This document shows positions 6,896 through 14,855 of a stretch of 64,000 nt of DNA, piece after piece. Within the stretch, counting starts at the first letter, position 1, and each line of letters opens with the position of its first letter. Below the pieces are notes generated by a model, which had not been told where the DNA came from, did not search any database, and worked only from the letters and a program-made list of their open reading frames with translations. This DNA comes from Mycolicibacterium porcinum (lineage in GTDB: Bacteria > Actinomycetota > Actinomycetes > Mycobacteriales > Mycobacteriaceae): assembly GCA_002086835.1 (NCBI GenBank), contig MVIG01000002.1, positions 1-64,000 of the forward strand, read 5' to 3'. The position numbers and the translations under genes were made by a program.

Positions 6896-8081
6896 CGTCG
6901 ACTCCTAGTTCGCGTAGTACGTCGTCGGTGTGTTCGGCGAACTGCGGAGCACGTTCGAGGTTGCCAGGGTCGTCGTCGAATTTCACCGGGCTCGCCACCA
7001 GGCGCTGCGGATTGCCTTCGGCGTCAACGATGCTGGCGATGCGGCCGTTGGCGGTGAGTGCTTCGTCATTGGCCATCTCCCAGGCGTCTTGTACGGGCGC
7101 CCACTGGCCGGTGCCGCGACCGAGTATTTCTTTGCATTCGGCAAAGCTGAGCTTGGCGATCGTGTCGTGAACGATGCCATAGGCAAGGTCCGCGTTTTCC
7201 GCCATGGCCTGTAGCGATGCGAAGCGTGGATCGGCAGCGTAGTCGTCGAGGCCCATCAGATGGCAGAACTCCGGCCAATACCGGGTGGGCTGAAGCATCG
7301 ACAGTTGCACGAATCGCCCGTCGGAGGTGCGGTAGGCGCCTGTGAGCGGGTTACCCGGGGCTTGGGTGCGGCGTTCGATCTTCGGCAGCGGACCGCCCCA
7401 CAGCATCGCCATGTTGACACTGAACTGCGTGGTCCAGGCACCCACCGCGAGTAGGGAGACGTCGAGCACCGACGGCTCGCCTGTCACATGCCGTCCATAA
7501 AGTGCGGCTGCCACGCCACCCGCGATGGTCATGCCGCCGATGTTGTCGCCGTAAGCGCCGGCGGGCATGAAGGCCGATTGGTCGGCATCCGGCGGGTTGA
7601 GTCCGTCGGCGCTGCCGCCGCGGGCCCAGAATGCGGTCGCATCGTAGGCGCCGGAATCACTGTCGGGTCCGTGCATGCCGAATCCGCTCCCCGCCACGTA
7701 GATGATGTCGGGGTTGACGCGGCGAACGTCATCGACATCGATGTTCAACTTCGCACGTGCAGATGGCAGATAGTTGGTGAGAAACACGTCGCTGCGCCGG
7801 ACGAGTTCGTCGAAAACCGGTCGGCCGTCGGCATTGTCGAGGGCGAGACCGACGCTGCGTTTGCCGCGATTGGGCGCCTCCATGATCGGCGCGAACGACG
7901 ATCCCGGTTTCGAGGCCGCGACGCCGAGCACCTTGACCAGCCCGCGCTGGGCATCACCGGTGACCGGATGTTCGATCTTGATCACCTCGGCACCCCAGTC
8001 GGCCAGCACCGCACCGGCTGACGGCACGTAGGTGAACTGTGCCACTTCGAGAACACGAACTCCGTTGAGCGGCTTGCGCAT
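6852..8081 (-). CDS. CaiB/BaiF family (class III) CoA-transferase
   Basis: 409 aa from ATG 8081, whose A is the last base of the P450 stop codon (TGATG). The N-terminus MRKPLNGVRVLEVAQFTYVP, the GAVLADWGAEVIKIEHP block, NRGKRSVGLAL and YDATAFWARGG (catalytic Asp expected here) are all family hallmarks. These enzymes move CoA from an acyl-CoA donor to a carboxylic acid through an aspartyl-CoA anhydride and work in the cytosol. Coupled to a P450, it probably activates an acid formed by hydroxylation and oxidation, without ATP. It is a paralogue of the protein at 45696-46907. The open frame extends upstream to 8186, but that part is antisense to the P450 end. Confidence 0.88.
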   Translation of the reverse strand: MRKPLNGVRVLEVAQFTYVPSAGAVLADWGAEVIKIEHPVTGDAQRGLVKVLGVAASKPGSSFAPIMEAPNRGKRSVGLALDNADGRPVFDELVRRSDVFLTNYLPSARAKLNIDVDDVRRVNPDIIYVAGSGFGMHGPDSDSGAYDATAFWARGGSADGLNPPDADQSAFMPAGAYGDNIGGMTIAGGVAAALYGRHVTGEPSVLDVSLLAVGAWTTQFSVNMAMLWGGPLPKIERRTQAPGNPLTGAYRTSDGRFVQLSMLQPTRYWPEFCHLMGLDDYAADPRFASLQAMAENADLAYGIVHDTIAKLSFAECKEILGRGTGQWAPVQDAWEMANDEALTANGRIASIVDAEGNPQRLVASPVKFDDDPGNLERAPQFAEHTDDVLRELGVDDDHLIELKVAGAIT

Positions 8082-9274
8082 CAGAGGTCCCAAACCAGAG
8101 GCAGGCTCTCCAACCCCAACTGCGAGCCGCTCTCGAGCATTTGCGCGTCTGGGACCACCCGGTAGTTCGGTATCCGCTTGTGCCATTCCTCAAGCGCGAT
8201 CCGGAGTTCTTGACGGGCCAGGTGCGAACCGAGACACCGGTGCGGACCGGCACCGAAACCGATGTGATTGTTCGGCTTACGAGTGATGTCCACCGATGTC
8301 GCATCGGGGAAGGCGGCGTCGTCGCGGGTCGCGGCAGCCAGCGGAATGTTCACCATGTCGCCGGCCTTCATCGGGCATCCTTGAATCTCGATATCGGCCA
8401 TCACCTTTCGGGCAGGAATGACGATCGCGTAGGCGCGGACGAACTCCTCGACTGCGGTCGGGATGGTGGCGGGTTCTGTAACAATCCGCTCCCGGTCGTC
8501 GTCGTTCCGGGCGAGGTGAAGGAACGCCCAGCCGAGCGTGACCGAGACGGTGTCGAGGCCCGCCATGAACATCAGCAGGCAGAAAGACAGGAGATCCTGG
8601 TCGGTGACCCGCTTTCCGTCGATCTCGTAGTTCAGTGCCTTACTTACGATGTCGTCGCGTGGCTGTTCGCGACGCTCGGCAATGACGGTCGAGAACCGGC
8701 CCATCACCGCGAACATCGCGGTCATCTGCTTCTGTAATTTCTCCTCGTCACTGCCGCCGGCGTGGAGGATGTCGTGCTCCCACTCCAGGTATTGGTCGAG
8801 TTCGTCGACTGGCAGGCCCATGAGATCGAGAAAGATGGTGGTCGGAAAGCGGGTTGCGAAGTCGGCCATGAAGTCGCACGATCCGCGCTCGGCGATGCCG
8901 TCGATGAGCTCGATCGCGCGTTGCCGCACTGTCGACTCCATTCGTGCCACCGCGCCCGGGGCGAACAGTGGGCCCAACTGGCGGCGCCACTGCTTGTGCT
9001 CGTCGCCGTCCAGCATCTCCGGAATCCACTTGATTGCAGGTTCCGGATCCAGGGCGGTCACCACACTGTTCGAGAAGACCTCCGGGTTCTGCATGATCTC
9101 CAGGATTCCCTGGTAGTTGCACACAGTCCAGAACCCAGGGCCGAATTCATTTCGGTACCAAGGGAACTGAGCACGCAGCTCGTCATACCGACGAAACCAG
9201 GTGCCCTCGGGTTCGGTTGTCGTGTAGTCGAAGGTAGCGGTCGGCACGGTCTCGGCCCGCTCACTCGTTGTCAC
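8081..9274 (-). CDS. Cytochrome P450, first of three
   Basis: 397 aa, typical of soluble actinobacterial class I P450s. Visible motifs are the I-helix MFMAGLDTVSVTLG (~236-250), an ExxR in VEEFVR, and the heme loop [15 protein letters not shown] with the ligand Cys near residue 347. The enzyme hydroxylates a hydrophobic substrate using O2 and electrons from a ferredoxin/reductase; neither partner gene is adjacent. GTG 9274 is preceded by AGGAGG 4 nt upstream. It is translationally coupled to the CoA-transferase, which suggests that oxidation to a carboxylate is followed by CoA loading. The CYP family cannot be set without an alignment. Confidence 0.9.
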   Translation of the reverse strand: MTTSERAETVPTATFDYTTTEPEGTWFRRYDELRAQFPWYRNEFGPGFWTVCNYQGILEIMQNPEVFSNSVVTALDPEPAIKWIPEMLDGDEHKQWRRQLGPLFAPGAVARMESTVRQRAIELIDGIAERGSCDFMADFATRFPTTIFLDLMGLPVDELDQYLEWEHDILHAGGSDEEKLQKQMTAMFAVMGRFSTVIAERREQPRDDIVSKALNYEIDGKRVTDQDLLSFCLLMFMAGLDTVSVTLGWAFLHLARNDDDRERIVTEPATIPTAVEEFVRAYAIVIPARKVMADIEIQGCPMKAGDMVNIPLAAATRDDAAFPDATSVDITRKPNNHIGFGAGPHRCLGSHLARQELRIALEEWHKRIPNYRVVPDAQMLESGSQLGLESLPLVWDL

Positions 9275-9468
9275 TCTGCCTCCTACCTGCGATTCATGCA
9301 GACAATCGTCTCACTTATGCGACGAAATTAGGTAGATAGTATCAGTGAAGGGGTCCCGGCGCGAGACCTGAGACACAATTAGGGGGCCGTATGAGCGCGA
9401 GCACACGGGTCAGATGACCCGCGGCAGGCGGGCGCATGGCCGGGGCGGCCGGCGCCGAGGGCGAGGAT
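9275..9468. other. Upstream region of the P450 operon
   Basis: 194 bp between the GntR stop and the P450 start. AGGAGG lies just before the GTG, with an AT-richer tract (AATTAGGTAGATAGTATCAG, about 9327-9346) further upstream that may hold the promoter. The 9400-9468 part is very GC-rich and shows no gene. Confidence 0.4.
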
Positions 9469-10251
9469 TCAGTAGATGATGTCGCGGACTTGAGTTTTCT
9501 CGTAGCCCTTGAGCAGGGCGGCGCCGGAGTTCTCCATGTGTTTGCGCCAGTGTGATTCGGTCTCAACAACTTTGCGCGCGGAGACCAGATCGTAGAGCCG
9601 GGCATAGGAGCGCATGAGTTTGGTGTACTGCGCTTTCGGTACAACGTTTTGCGCGCTCTTGAGAGCGGCCGTCATGTGCCTTTCGAAGATCTCGTGGAGC
9701 ATGCCGGCGATCATCGCCAGGGTGGCGTTACCCGACAGTTCCACCAAGCCTCGGTGTAGCTCGGTCGTGGCCGTCGCCAGCTGTCTCGTTTCCCACGCCG
9801 TGGGGATCCCGTCGATCAGGCGTTTGAGTTCTCGATGCGTCTTCGCGGTCCCGTCTTTGGCGAGCAGTCCGGCTGCATACGGCTCGATGCCGATCCGTGC
9901 TGTCATGACGTCGGTAAGAGTCGTTCCCGATAGCGCGAGTAGCAGTCCGGCCGGCCTCGCGACGACTTCGGGCCCTGGTACGCAGACCCGGGCGCCGGTA
10001 CGTGAGCCGCGACGGACCTCCACCAAGCGGTCAGATTCCAGCACCCGCACGGCTTCTCGTATCGAAGGTCGACTGACCTTGAAGTGTGCCATCAGATCGG
10101 CCTCGTACGGCAAGAAGTCGCCGTCCTTGAGTTGCCCGTCGACGATCATCCGCCGCAGCGTGTTCGCGACCAGCTCTGCTGTTTTCGGCGAGCGAACCGC
10201 GGTGGAGGATTCCGGTGGGATCATCGGCGCGATGGGTTCCTGTCGAGGCAT
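9469..10251 (-). CDS. GntR-family regulator, FadR subfamily (FCD domain)
   Basis: 260 aa. A winged HTH at residues ~22-90 (LVANTLRRMIVDGQLKDGDFLP and HFKVSRPSIREAVRVLESDRLVEVRRG) is followed by a helical FCD ligand domain with its metal-binding-type TTELHRGLVELSGN and LHEIFERH segments. AGGAGG lies 5 nt before ATG 10251. It resembles the regulator type that controls the mce1 and mce2 operons in Mycobacterium tuberculosis (Mce1R, Mce2R), and an mce operon starts 3 kb away, but two genes lie between. It is followed by the P450 operon. Fatty-acyl-CoA or another acid is the likely effector class. A second FadR-type regulator is at 38320-39060. Confidence 0.85.
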   Translation of the reverse strand: MPRQEPIAPMIPPESSTAVRSPKTAELVANTLRRMIVDGQLKDGDFLPYEADLMAHFKVSRPSIREAVRVLESDRLVEVRRGSRTGARVCVPGPEVVARPAGLLLALSGTTLTDVMTARIGIEPYAAGLLAKDGTAKTHRELKRLIDGIPTAWETRQLATATTELHRGLVELSGNATLAMIAGMLHEIFERHMTAALKSAQNVVPKAQYTKLMRSYARLYDLVSARKVVETESHWRKHMENSGAALLKGYEKTQVRDIIY

Positions 10252-10326
10252 CCAACCCTCCTGACGGTTTCACGAAGCGCACCCAGTAAACCATGTCAGC
10301 GTGGTGTGCCGTGGGTAGGCGAGTCC

Positions 10327-11328
10327 CTATGCTTTGACTTGCTGCATGAGTCTGATCGCCGCTGCATCGTAGGCGGCGCGGCGACGACGTCCTACCAGGA
10401 AGCTCGGTGGCGATACAAATGCCAGGTCTGGCAGCCGCTTTCGATTCGCGAGCATCTCCGACGCCTGTTTGGTATCCCCGCATATCGCGATCGACCACAG
10501 CATCTCATCGCTGACGTGATCTGCGATCGTGTCAGGCCGGTCACTGCGAAAAGCCCTACGGATGGCCGCAACTTCGTCCTGCCAGCCGTGCAACTCGACG
10601 AGGGAATCGTAAGTTCGGACAGTCAGGTAGAACGCGATCTGCAACCGCGCCTCCCGGATCGCGCGCTGCGGGTCTTCGTCGTCGATCGCGGTGATCAGCC
10701 AACCCCAGCGCCGCAAGGAGGCGACATCGCGGCCGCTTGCCTCCGCACCTCCGGCGAGCTCGGGCTCGACCAGCTCAGTCCACCAGCGATCGGTGAACAC
10801 TCCGTGGCCGAGGATGCCGTCCGCGACGCGGCCCGCGGTGCGCACCATGATCTTGTTGAACGCTCCGACCAGGATCGGTACGTCGAGTCGGCCGAAAACT
10901 GGTGCGCGGATGTCGGCGTCGATCGAGTAGAACTGGCCCTGGTACCGGATCGGCTCGCCGTTCTCGGCATGGAGAAATGCCTGGATGGCTTCGATGAGTT
11001 CGGCCATGCGCGGCGCGGGATGGTCGGCGTCGACGCCGAACCAGTCGCGATTCATCCGAGGGGTTCCCGATCCCAGGCCGAGAAACACCCTGCCGGGCGC
11101 CTGCCTGGAGAGGTGGCGGACGGCCGCGGCGTGAATGAAGGGTGAGCGCGCGAAGGCGTATGCGATGCCGGGACCCACCATCGCGGTCGCGGTGTCGCGG
11201 GCCATGTCAGCGGCGTTGACATAGGCGCTCAGGTCGGCGAATTCACCGGTACAGAAGCCAGCGGCGCCGGCCGCTTCGGCACTTGCTGCCAGCTCTCGTC
11301 CCGGCCAGGGGAGTCCCCACTTCATCAT
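10327..11328 (-). CDS. LLM-class (luciferase-like), probably F420-dependent oxidoreductase
   Basis: 333 aa from ATG 11328, which has a GAGGTC ribosome-binding site; the frame could extend to 11364. It opens with MMKWGLPWPGRELAASAEAAGAAGF and has ARSPFIHAAAVRHLSRQAPGRVFLGLGSG, typical of the bacterial luciferase-like TIM barrel, and DVPILVGAFNKIMVRTAGRVADGILGHGV near the centre, as in mycobacterial F420-dependent enzymes. Such enzymes reduce or oxidise alcohols, ketones or imines with F420. It is separated by 75 bp from the GntR gene in the same direction and may be its target. Two inverted repeats lie just upstream. The cofactor (F420 or FMN) is inferred. Confidence 0.82.
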   Translation of the reverse strand: MMKWGLPWPGRELAASAEAAGAAGFCTGEFADLSAYVNAADMARDTATAMVGPGIAYAFARSPFIHAAAVRHLSRQAPGRVFLGLGSGTPRMNRDWFGVDADHPAPRMAELIEAIQAFLHAENGEPIRYQGQFYSIDADIRAPVFGRLDVPILVGAFNKIMVRTAGRVADGILGHGVFTDRWWTELVEPELAGGAEASGRDVASLRRWGWLITAIDDEDPQRAIREARLQIAFYLTVRTYDSLVELHGWQDEVAAIRRAFRSDRPDTIADHVSDEMLWSIAICGDTKQASEMLANRKRLPDLAFVSPPSFLVGRRRRAAYDAAAIRLMQQVKA

Positions 11329-11359
11329 CGACCTCACAATGCGGTTGTACGTAACATAG

Positions 11360-11372
11360 ATCACCTAGTGAT
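11360..11372. promoter_or_regulatory. Inverted repeat ATCAC-CTA-GTGAT
   Basis: A 5-bp dyad with a 3-nt spacer, 32 bp before the LLM start, in an AT-rich patch. Its half-site ATCAC/GTGAT also occurs at the heart of the 38-bp palindrome at 1817-1854. It may be an operator or promoter part. Confidence 0.35.
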
Positions 11373-11375
11373 ATA

Positions 11376-11391
11376 TGACCATACGTGGTCA
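11376..11391. promoter_or_regulatory. Inverted repeat TGACCA-TACG-TGGTCA
   Basis: An exact 6-bp dyad with a 4-nt spacer, 48 bp upstream of the LLM gene. The TGGTC/GACCA half-sites resemble those used by GntR regulators of the FadR group, though in the opposite arrangement. A site for the GntR protein at 9469-10251 is possible. Confidence 0.4.
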
Positions 11392-11612
11392 GGCGGCGTC
11401 GTGGAAGCTCGCGGTGCCCCATGGTCGATGGCAGTTCGCGTGTGACGACCCGTGACGTCACCGATCTCGCGAATGTCGCCAGGGGACGCCGAATCCTGGG
11501 TTCCCTTGTGGCATCGCGTATCTGGACCGCACCGGCCACTTCGTGATTCGCTCCGAGTAAGGCTTGCCCGATGGCTGTGGTTTCGGGCCGGCGCGTTCGC
11601 GCCGCCGAACGG

Positions 11613-12032
11613 CTACAGCGTGGTCTCTACTGGCCCTAGCGTTGTGCAGATTGAGCCTTGAGTCGTGTACACCGAGCCGCAGCCCCTGCCTGTGGTGGTA
11701 TATGTCGTCCCGGGTTTGTACGGGGCAAGGACCTGCGCGTTGCTCGGCACGGCGCTGAAACCGCATACCGGCGGAGCCGACGATCCTTGGGGGGACAAGC
11801 AGACCGTAAGGGAGTTTGGGCTGATCGCTCCAGTGCACGGATACGGGGTGAGTGTCGCCCGGACCATGGTGGTCTCCGACACCTGCACCACCTCCGGCTT
11901 GGAAAGGGTGTAGCTGCAGGACGGTTCGGCCCCGCCATCGCCCGCAGGGTTGGCGCTCGCCGTGACCGCGAAGCTGAGGCCGGCGAGCGTGGTCGCGAAG
12001 CAGCTGACAATGACAGCGAGACACCGACTCAT
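11613..12032 (-). CDS. Small secreted Cys-containing protein
   Basis: 139 aa from ATG 12032. The first ~30 residues form a Sec signal peptide (MSRCLAVIVSCFATTLAGLS, cleavage probably after TASA). The mature part is Ser/Thr/Pro-rich and contains six Cys (PSCSY, YPCTG, TVCLS, PVCGF, RGCGS, SICTT), suggesting three disulfides outside the cell. I do not recognise the family. A 284-bp gap holding dyads separates it from the LLM gene downstream in the same direction. Export is well supported; function is unknown. Confidence 0.7.
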   Translation of the reverse strand: MSRCLAVIVSCFATTLAGLSFAVTASANPAGDGGAEPSCSYTLSKPEVVQVSETTMVRATLTPYPCTGAISPNSLTVCLSPQGSSAPPVCGFSAVPSNAQVLAPYKPGTTYTTTGRGCGSVYTTQGSICTTLGPVETTL

Positions 12033-13235
12033 GTGCGGATGGTACAACCGGATCCGCAGTCTCAGTTGTGAATCGCAGCCGTGCGTACCCGACGGCCATC
12101 ACGGGATCCGAGGCTGTGCAAGCTCATGTACACCCTCCGGCGAAACCGCGAATCTGCGAAACCATGCCGCGTCAATGGGGCAGGTAGATGTCGATATACC
12201 TGGGACGAGCAACCCATGGATATCCGGCGCGAGACCGGCCGGGGAATGGCAGGGTGTCGACTGTGGCACGATCACGACGGTGAAATAGGCACATATTTAA
12301 TCCGGTAAATGGATAGATGATTTACTCGGCTAGTGGGTGTGTATGGCAGGCGGAGACCGCGATCATTTGGCGTCCAGACAATTGCGATGGCGACAGGTCG
12401 GTCGACCACCTCTCGGCCGGCCCGGGCGGACCGTCTGGGGAGTGCGCAGCTGCTCGGTCGCAGTCGGGACGCATTGAAACCGACGCTGGGTGCATGATCG
12501 GCCGGTCTTCCACTGTGCGGTCTGGCGCGGTGTGCGGTTCGGGGACCGTTGAATTCCGAATGGCGCCGGCGAATCGAATTGATATGTATATCGTGTGATT
12601 GATTTTAAGAACCGCGGCTAAAAGTGGTCGCTGACTTTGATGAACAATAGATGCGACGAAGGCGTGTGCGAAAAATATATCTTTGGGCGGCTAATCAATA
12701 TTAAATGCATGCTCAGCAACGATTGACGAAACGGGTATGTACTTGCTGTCCAGCGGTGCGATAAGGCGCATTGCGGCTCGAATGCGGAGAACTCAGCAAC
12801 CATCCGTACGGGGTATTGTGTCGCTGGGCGTCTGTCGATGAGACGGAAGCCCGGTGTCATCCAGTGGATTGCTGTCCCTGCTCGGCGTGTGCAGTATCGG
12901 GCCGACGCGCGCGGTGGGCCCGGGGTACCTGCAGGTCATGGCGCTGTTGTCCACGGCCGGCGAAACCGTGCTGTCGCGGGGCGGCTGTCCCAAGTCTGAG
13001 ACGGTTCGGCCTAGGTGACACATGACTTCATAGCAAAGTTGACCTGTCGAACTAGGTCGTCTTGGTAGTGAGCGCTGAAACTCATCGGCAACGGTTGCTC
13101 GTATTGAAAATTGTGGTGTACGGTTCACCGGCAGTGCGCTTGTGTCTCGGATCACAAGCTCCCGTGGTTTCCGAACTTTAGGCGCGGAGGATTCAGAGAT
13201 CTTGCCAATCTGGACGAAGAGAGGGGGTGGCGCTG
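12033..13235. other. 1.2-kb gene-free, partly AT-rich region before the mce operon
   Basis: No credible gene is seen; short open frames have no recognisable features. From about 12590 to 12720 the base composition drops well below the surroundings (runs such as GAAAAATATATC and AATATTAAATGCATG), unlike coding DNA of this genome. An 11-bp dyad GCAACGGTTGC sits at 13088-13098, about 140 bp before yrbEA. The region probably contains the mce promoter and its control sites; a small RNA or short peptide gene cannot be excluded. Confidence 0.5.
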
Positions 13236-14006
13236 GTGGTTAGCGCGCAATCCGTTGCCAAGCCGGTTCGCAGCATCGGGGAGTTCTTCGCGATGGCACT
13301 GGACACATTCGTTCAGATGTTCAGGCCTCCGTGGGCTTGGCGCGAGTTCATCCTGCAGACCTGGTTCGTGGCCCGCGTCGCGCTGATGCCCACCATCCTG
13401 TTGTCGATCCCCTTCACCGTGTTGACCACATTCACCATCAACGTCCTGCTGGTCGAGATCGGTGCGGCTGACTTTTCCGGCACTGGTGCGGCACTCGGCA
13501 CAGTCACCCAGACCGGTCCGATCGTCACGGTGCTGGTGATTGCCGGTGCCGGCGCGACGGCGATGTGCGCCGACCTCGGTGCTCGGACCATCCGCGAGGA
13601 GCTCGACGCGTTACGGGTGCTTGGTATCAACCCGATTCAGGCGCTGGTCGTGCCGCGGGTACTGGCGGCGACACTGGTGTCGTTACTGCTTGCCTCCCTG
13701 GTCTGTCTCGTCGGCATCACCGGCGGGTTCTTCTTCGCCGTTTTCTTTCAGAACGTGACGCCCGGCGCTTTCGCCGCGGGCCTCACGTTGTTGGTCGGGG
13801 CGCCGCAAGTCACCGTGGCGTTGATCAAGGCCGCGGTCTTCGGCCTCGCTGCCAGCCTGATCGCCTGTTACAAGGGTATTTCGGTGGGCGGGGGGCCACA
13901 GGGCGTGGGAAACGCGGTCAATGAAACCGTCGTCTACACGTTCATGGCCCTTTTCGTCATCAATTTGATCGCCACCGCCGTTGCGGTGAAGGCGGGAGCC
14001 TCATGA
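13236..14006 (+). CDS. yrbEA: YrbEA-type Mce permease (MlaE family)
   Basis: 256 aa. It is a multi-pass integral membrane protein of the MlaE/YrbE family: early amphipathic helix, REFILQTWFVARVALMPTILLSIPF, GAGATAMCADLGARTIREELDALRVLGINPIQ (the conserved cytoplasmic loop that docks the ATPase), and GGPQGVGNAVNETVVYTF near the end. With YrbEB it forms the transmembrane channel of the Mce lipid importer. GTG 13236 is preceded 9 nt upstream by GAGGGG; GTG 13227 is the other choice but abuts that motif. The sequence is close to YrbE4A as I remember it, but the locus is not proven to be mce4. First gene of the operon; ATGA overlap with yrbEB. Confidence 0.92.
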   Translation: MVSAQSVAKPVRSIGEFFAMALDTFVQMFRPPWAWREFILQTWFVARVALMPTILLSIPFTVLTTFTINVLLVEIGAADFSGTGAALGTVTQTGPIVTVLVIAGAGATAMCADLGARTIREELDALRVLGINPIQALVVPRVLAATLVSLLLASLVCLVGITGGFFFAVFFQNVTPGAFAAGLTLLVGAPQVTVALIKAAVFGLAASLIACYKGISVGGGPQGVGNAVNETVVYTFMALFVINLIATAVAVKAGAS

Positions 14007-14851
14007 GCCATGCGAGCACACAGTTCCCCCGGATACGCCGCACCATCGTTGGTGTGGCGGACGGCTGGAACGGAATCGGTAGGCAGACACAGTTTTACGG
14101 CGAGACTGTCAAGGGCATCGGTGACGCGGTCTTCCGCTATCCGGGTGAGGTTGTGCGGCACATCGCCCAGATGAGCCTTGGCGTCGGTGCGCTCGCAGTA
14201 ATAGGCGGCACCATCGTCATCGTCGGATTCCTGACGTTGTCGGCCGGCTCGCTGATCGCGGTGCAGGCCTACAGTCAGCTCGAGGAGGTCGGCGTCGAGG
14301 CGCTGGCCGGTTTCACCTCGGCCTTCCTCAATGTTCGCCTCGTCGGGCCACTCGTGGCAGGCATCGGCCTGGCGGCGACGATCGGAGCGGGGGCAACCGC
14401 ACAGCTTGGCGCCATGCGCATCAGCGAAGAAATCGACGCACTGGAGGTCATGGGCATCCGCGCGGTTTCCTACCTGGCCTCCACACGGGTCGTGGCCGGG
14501 ATGATCGTCGTCATCCCGCTGTACTGCGTCGCCGTGCTGATGGCGTTCATCGCAACCCGGGTGGGAACCACAGCCGTGTTCGGGCAGTCCACCGGCATCT
14601 ACGACCACTACTTCAATACCTTTCTGAACCCGATGGACGTGATTTATTCCTTCCTCCAAGCTATTTCGATGGCGATCGTGGTGATGCTGGTGCACACCTA
14701 CTACGGCTTCAACGCCTCCGGCGGCCCAGCGGGTGTTGGTGAAGCTGTCGGGCGCGCGGTGCGCACCTCGCTGATCGCCGCCGTGTTCGTAACCCTGTTC
14801 GTCTCACTGGCCATCTACGGTCAGTCCGGCGGCCTCAACCTGTCGGGGTAG
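14003..14851 (+). CDS. yrbEB: YrbEB-type Mce permease (MlaE family)
   Basis: 282 aa. It has the MlaE-family membrane layout with GAGATAQLGAMRISEEIDALEVMGIRAVSYL (coupling loop) and YYGFNASGGPAGVGEAVGRAVRTSL. It is the second permease subunit, pairing with YrbEA to form a heterodimer that moves lipid handed over by the MceA-F tunnel; an MceG-type ATPase, normally encoded elsewhere in mycobacteria, would power it. ATG 14003 overlaps the yrbEA stop (ATGA), and mceA starts 4 nt after its own stop. Nothing suggests loss of function. Confidence 0.92.
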   Translation: MSHASTQFPRIRRTIVGVADGWNGIGRQTQFYGETVKGIGDAVFRYPGEVVRHIAQMSLGVGALAVIGGTIVIVGFLTLSAGSLIAVQAYSQLEEVGVEALAGFTSAFLNVRLVGPLVAGIGLAATIGAGATAQLGAMRISEEIDALEVMGIRAVSYLASTRVVAGMIVVIPLYCVAVLMAFIATRVGTTAVFGQSTGIYDHYFNTFLNPMDVIYSFLQAISMAIVVMLVHTYYGFNASGGPAGVGEAVGRAVRTSLIAAVFVTLFVSLAIYGQSGGLNLSG

Positions 14852-14855
14852 CGCA

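Noticed and set aside
12618..12860. 80-codon minus-strand frame in the AT-rich region
   Set aside because: No ribosome-binding site, no recognisable motif, and it lies in non-coding-like sequence.
13088..13098. Dyad GCAACGGTTGC as a KstR operator
   Set aside because: The spacer is 1 nt, not the 2 nt of the AACnnGTT KstR core, and flanking bases do not fit; kept only as a possible unrelated site.
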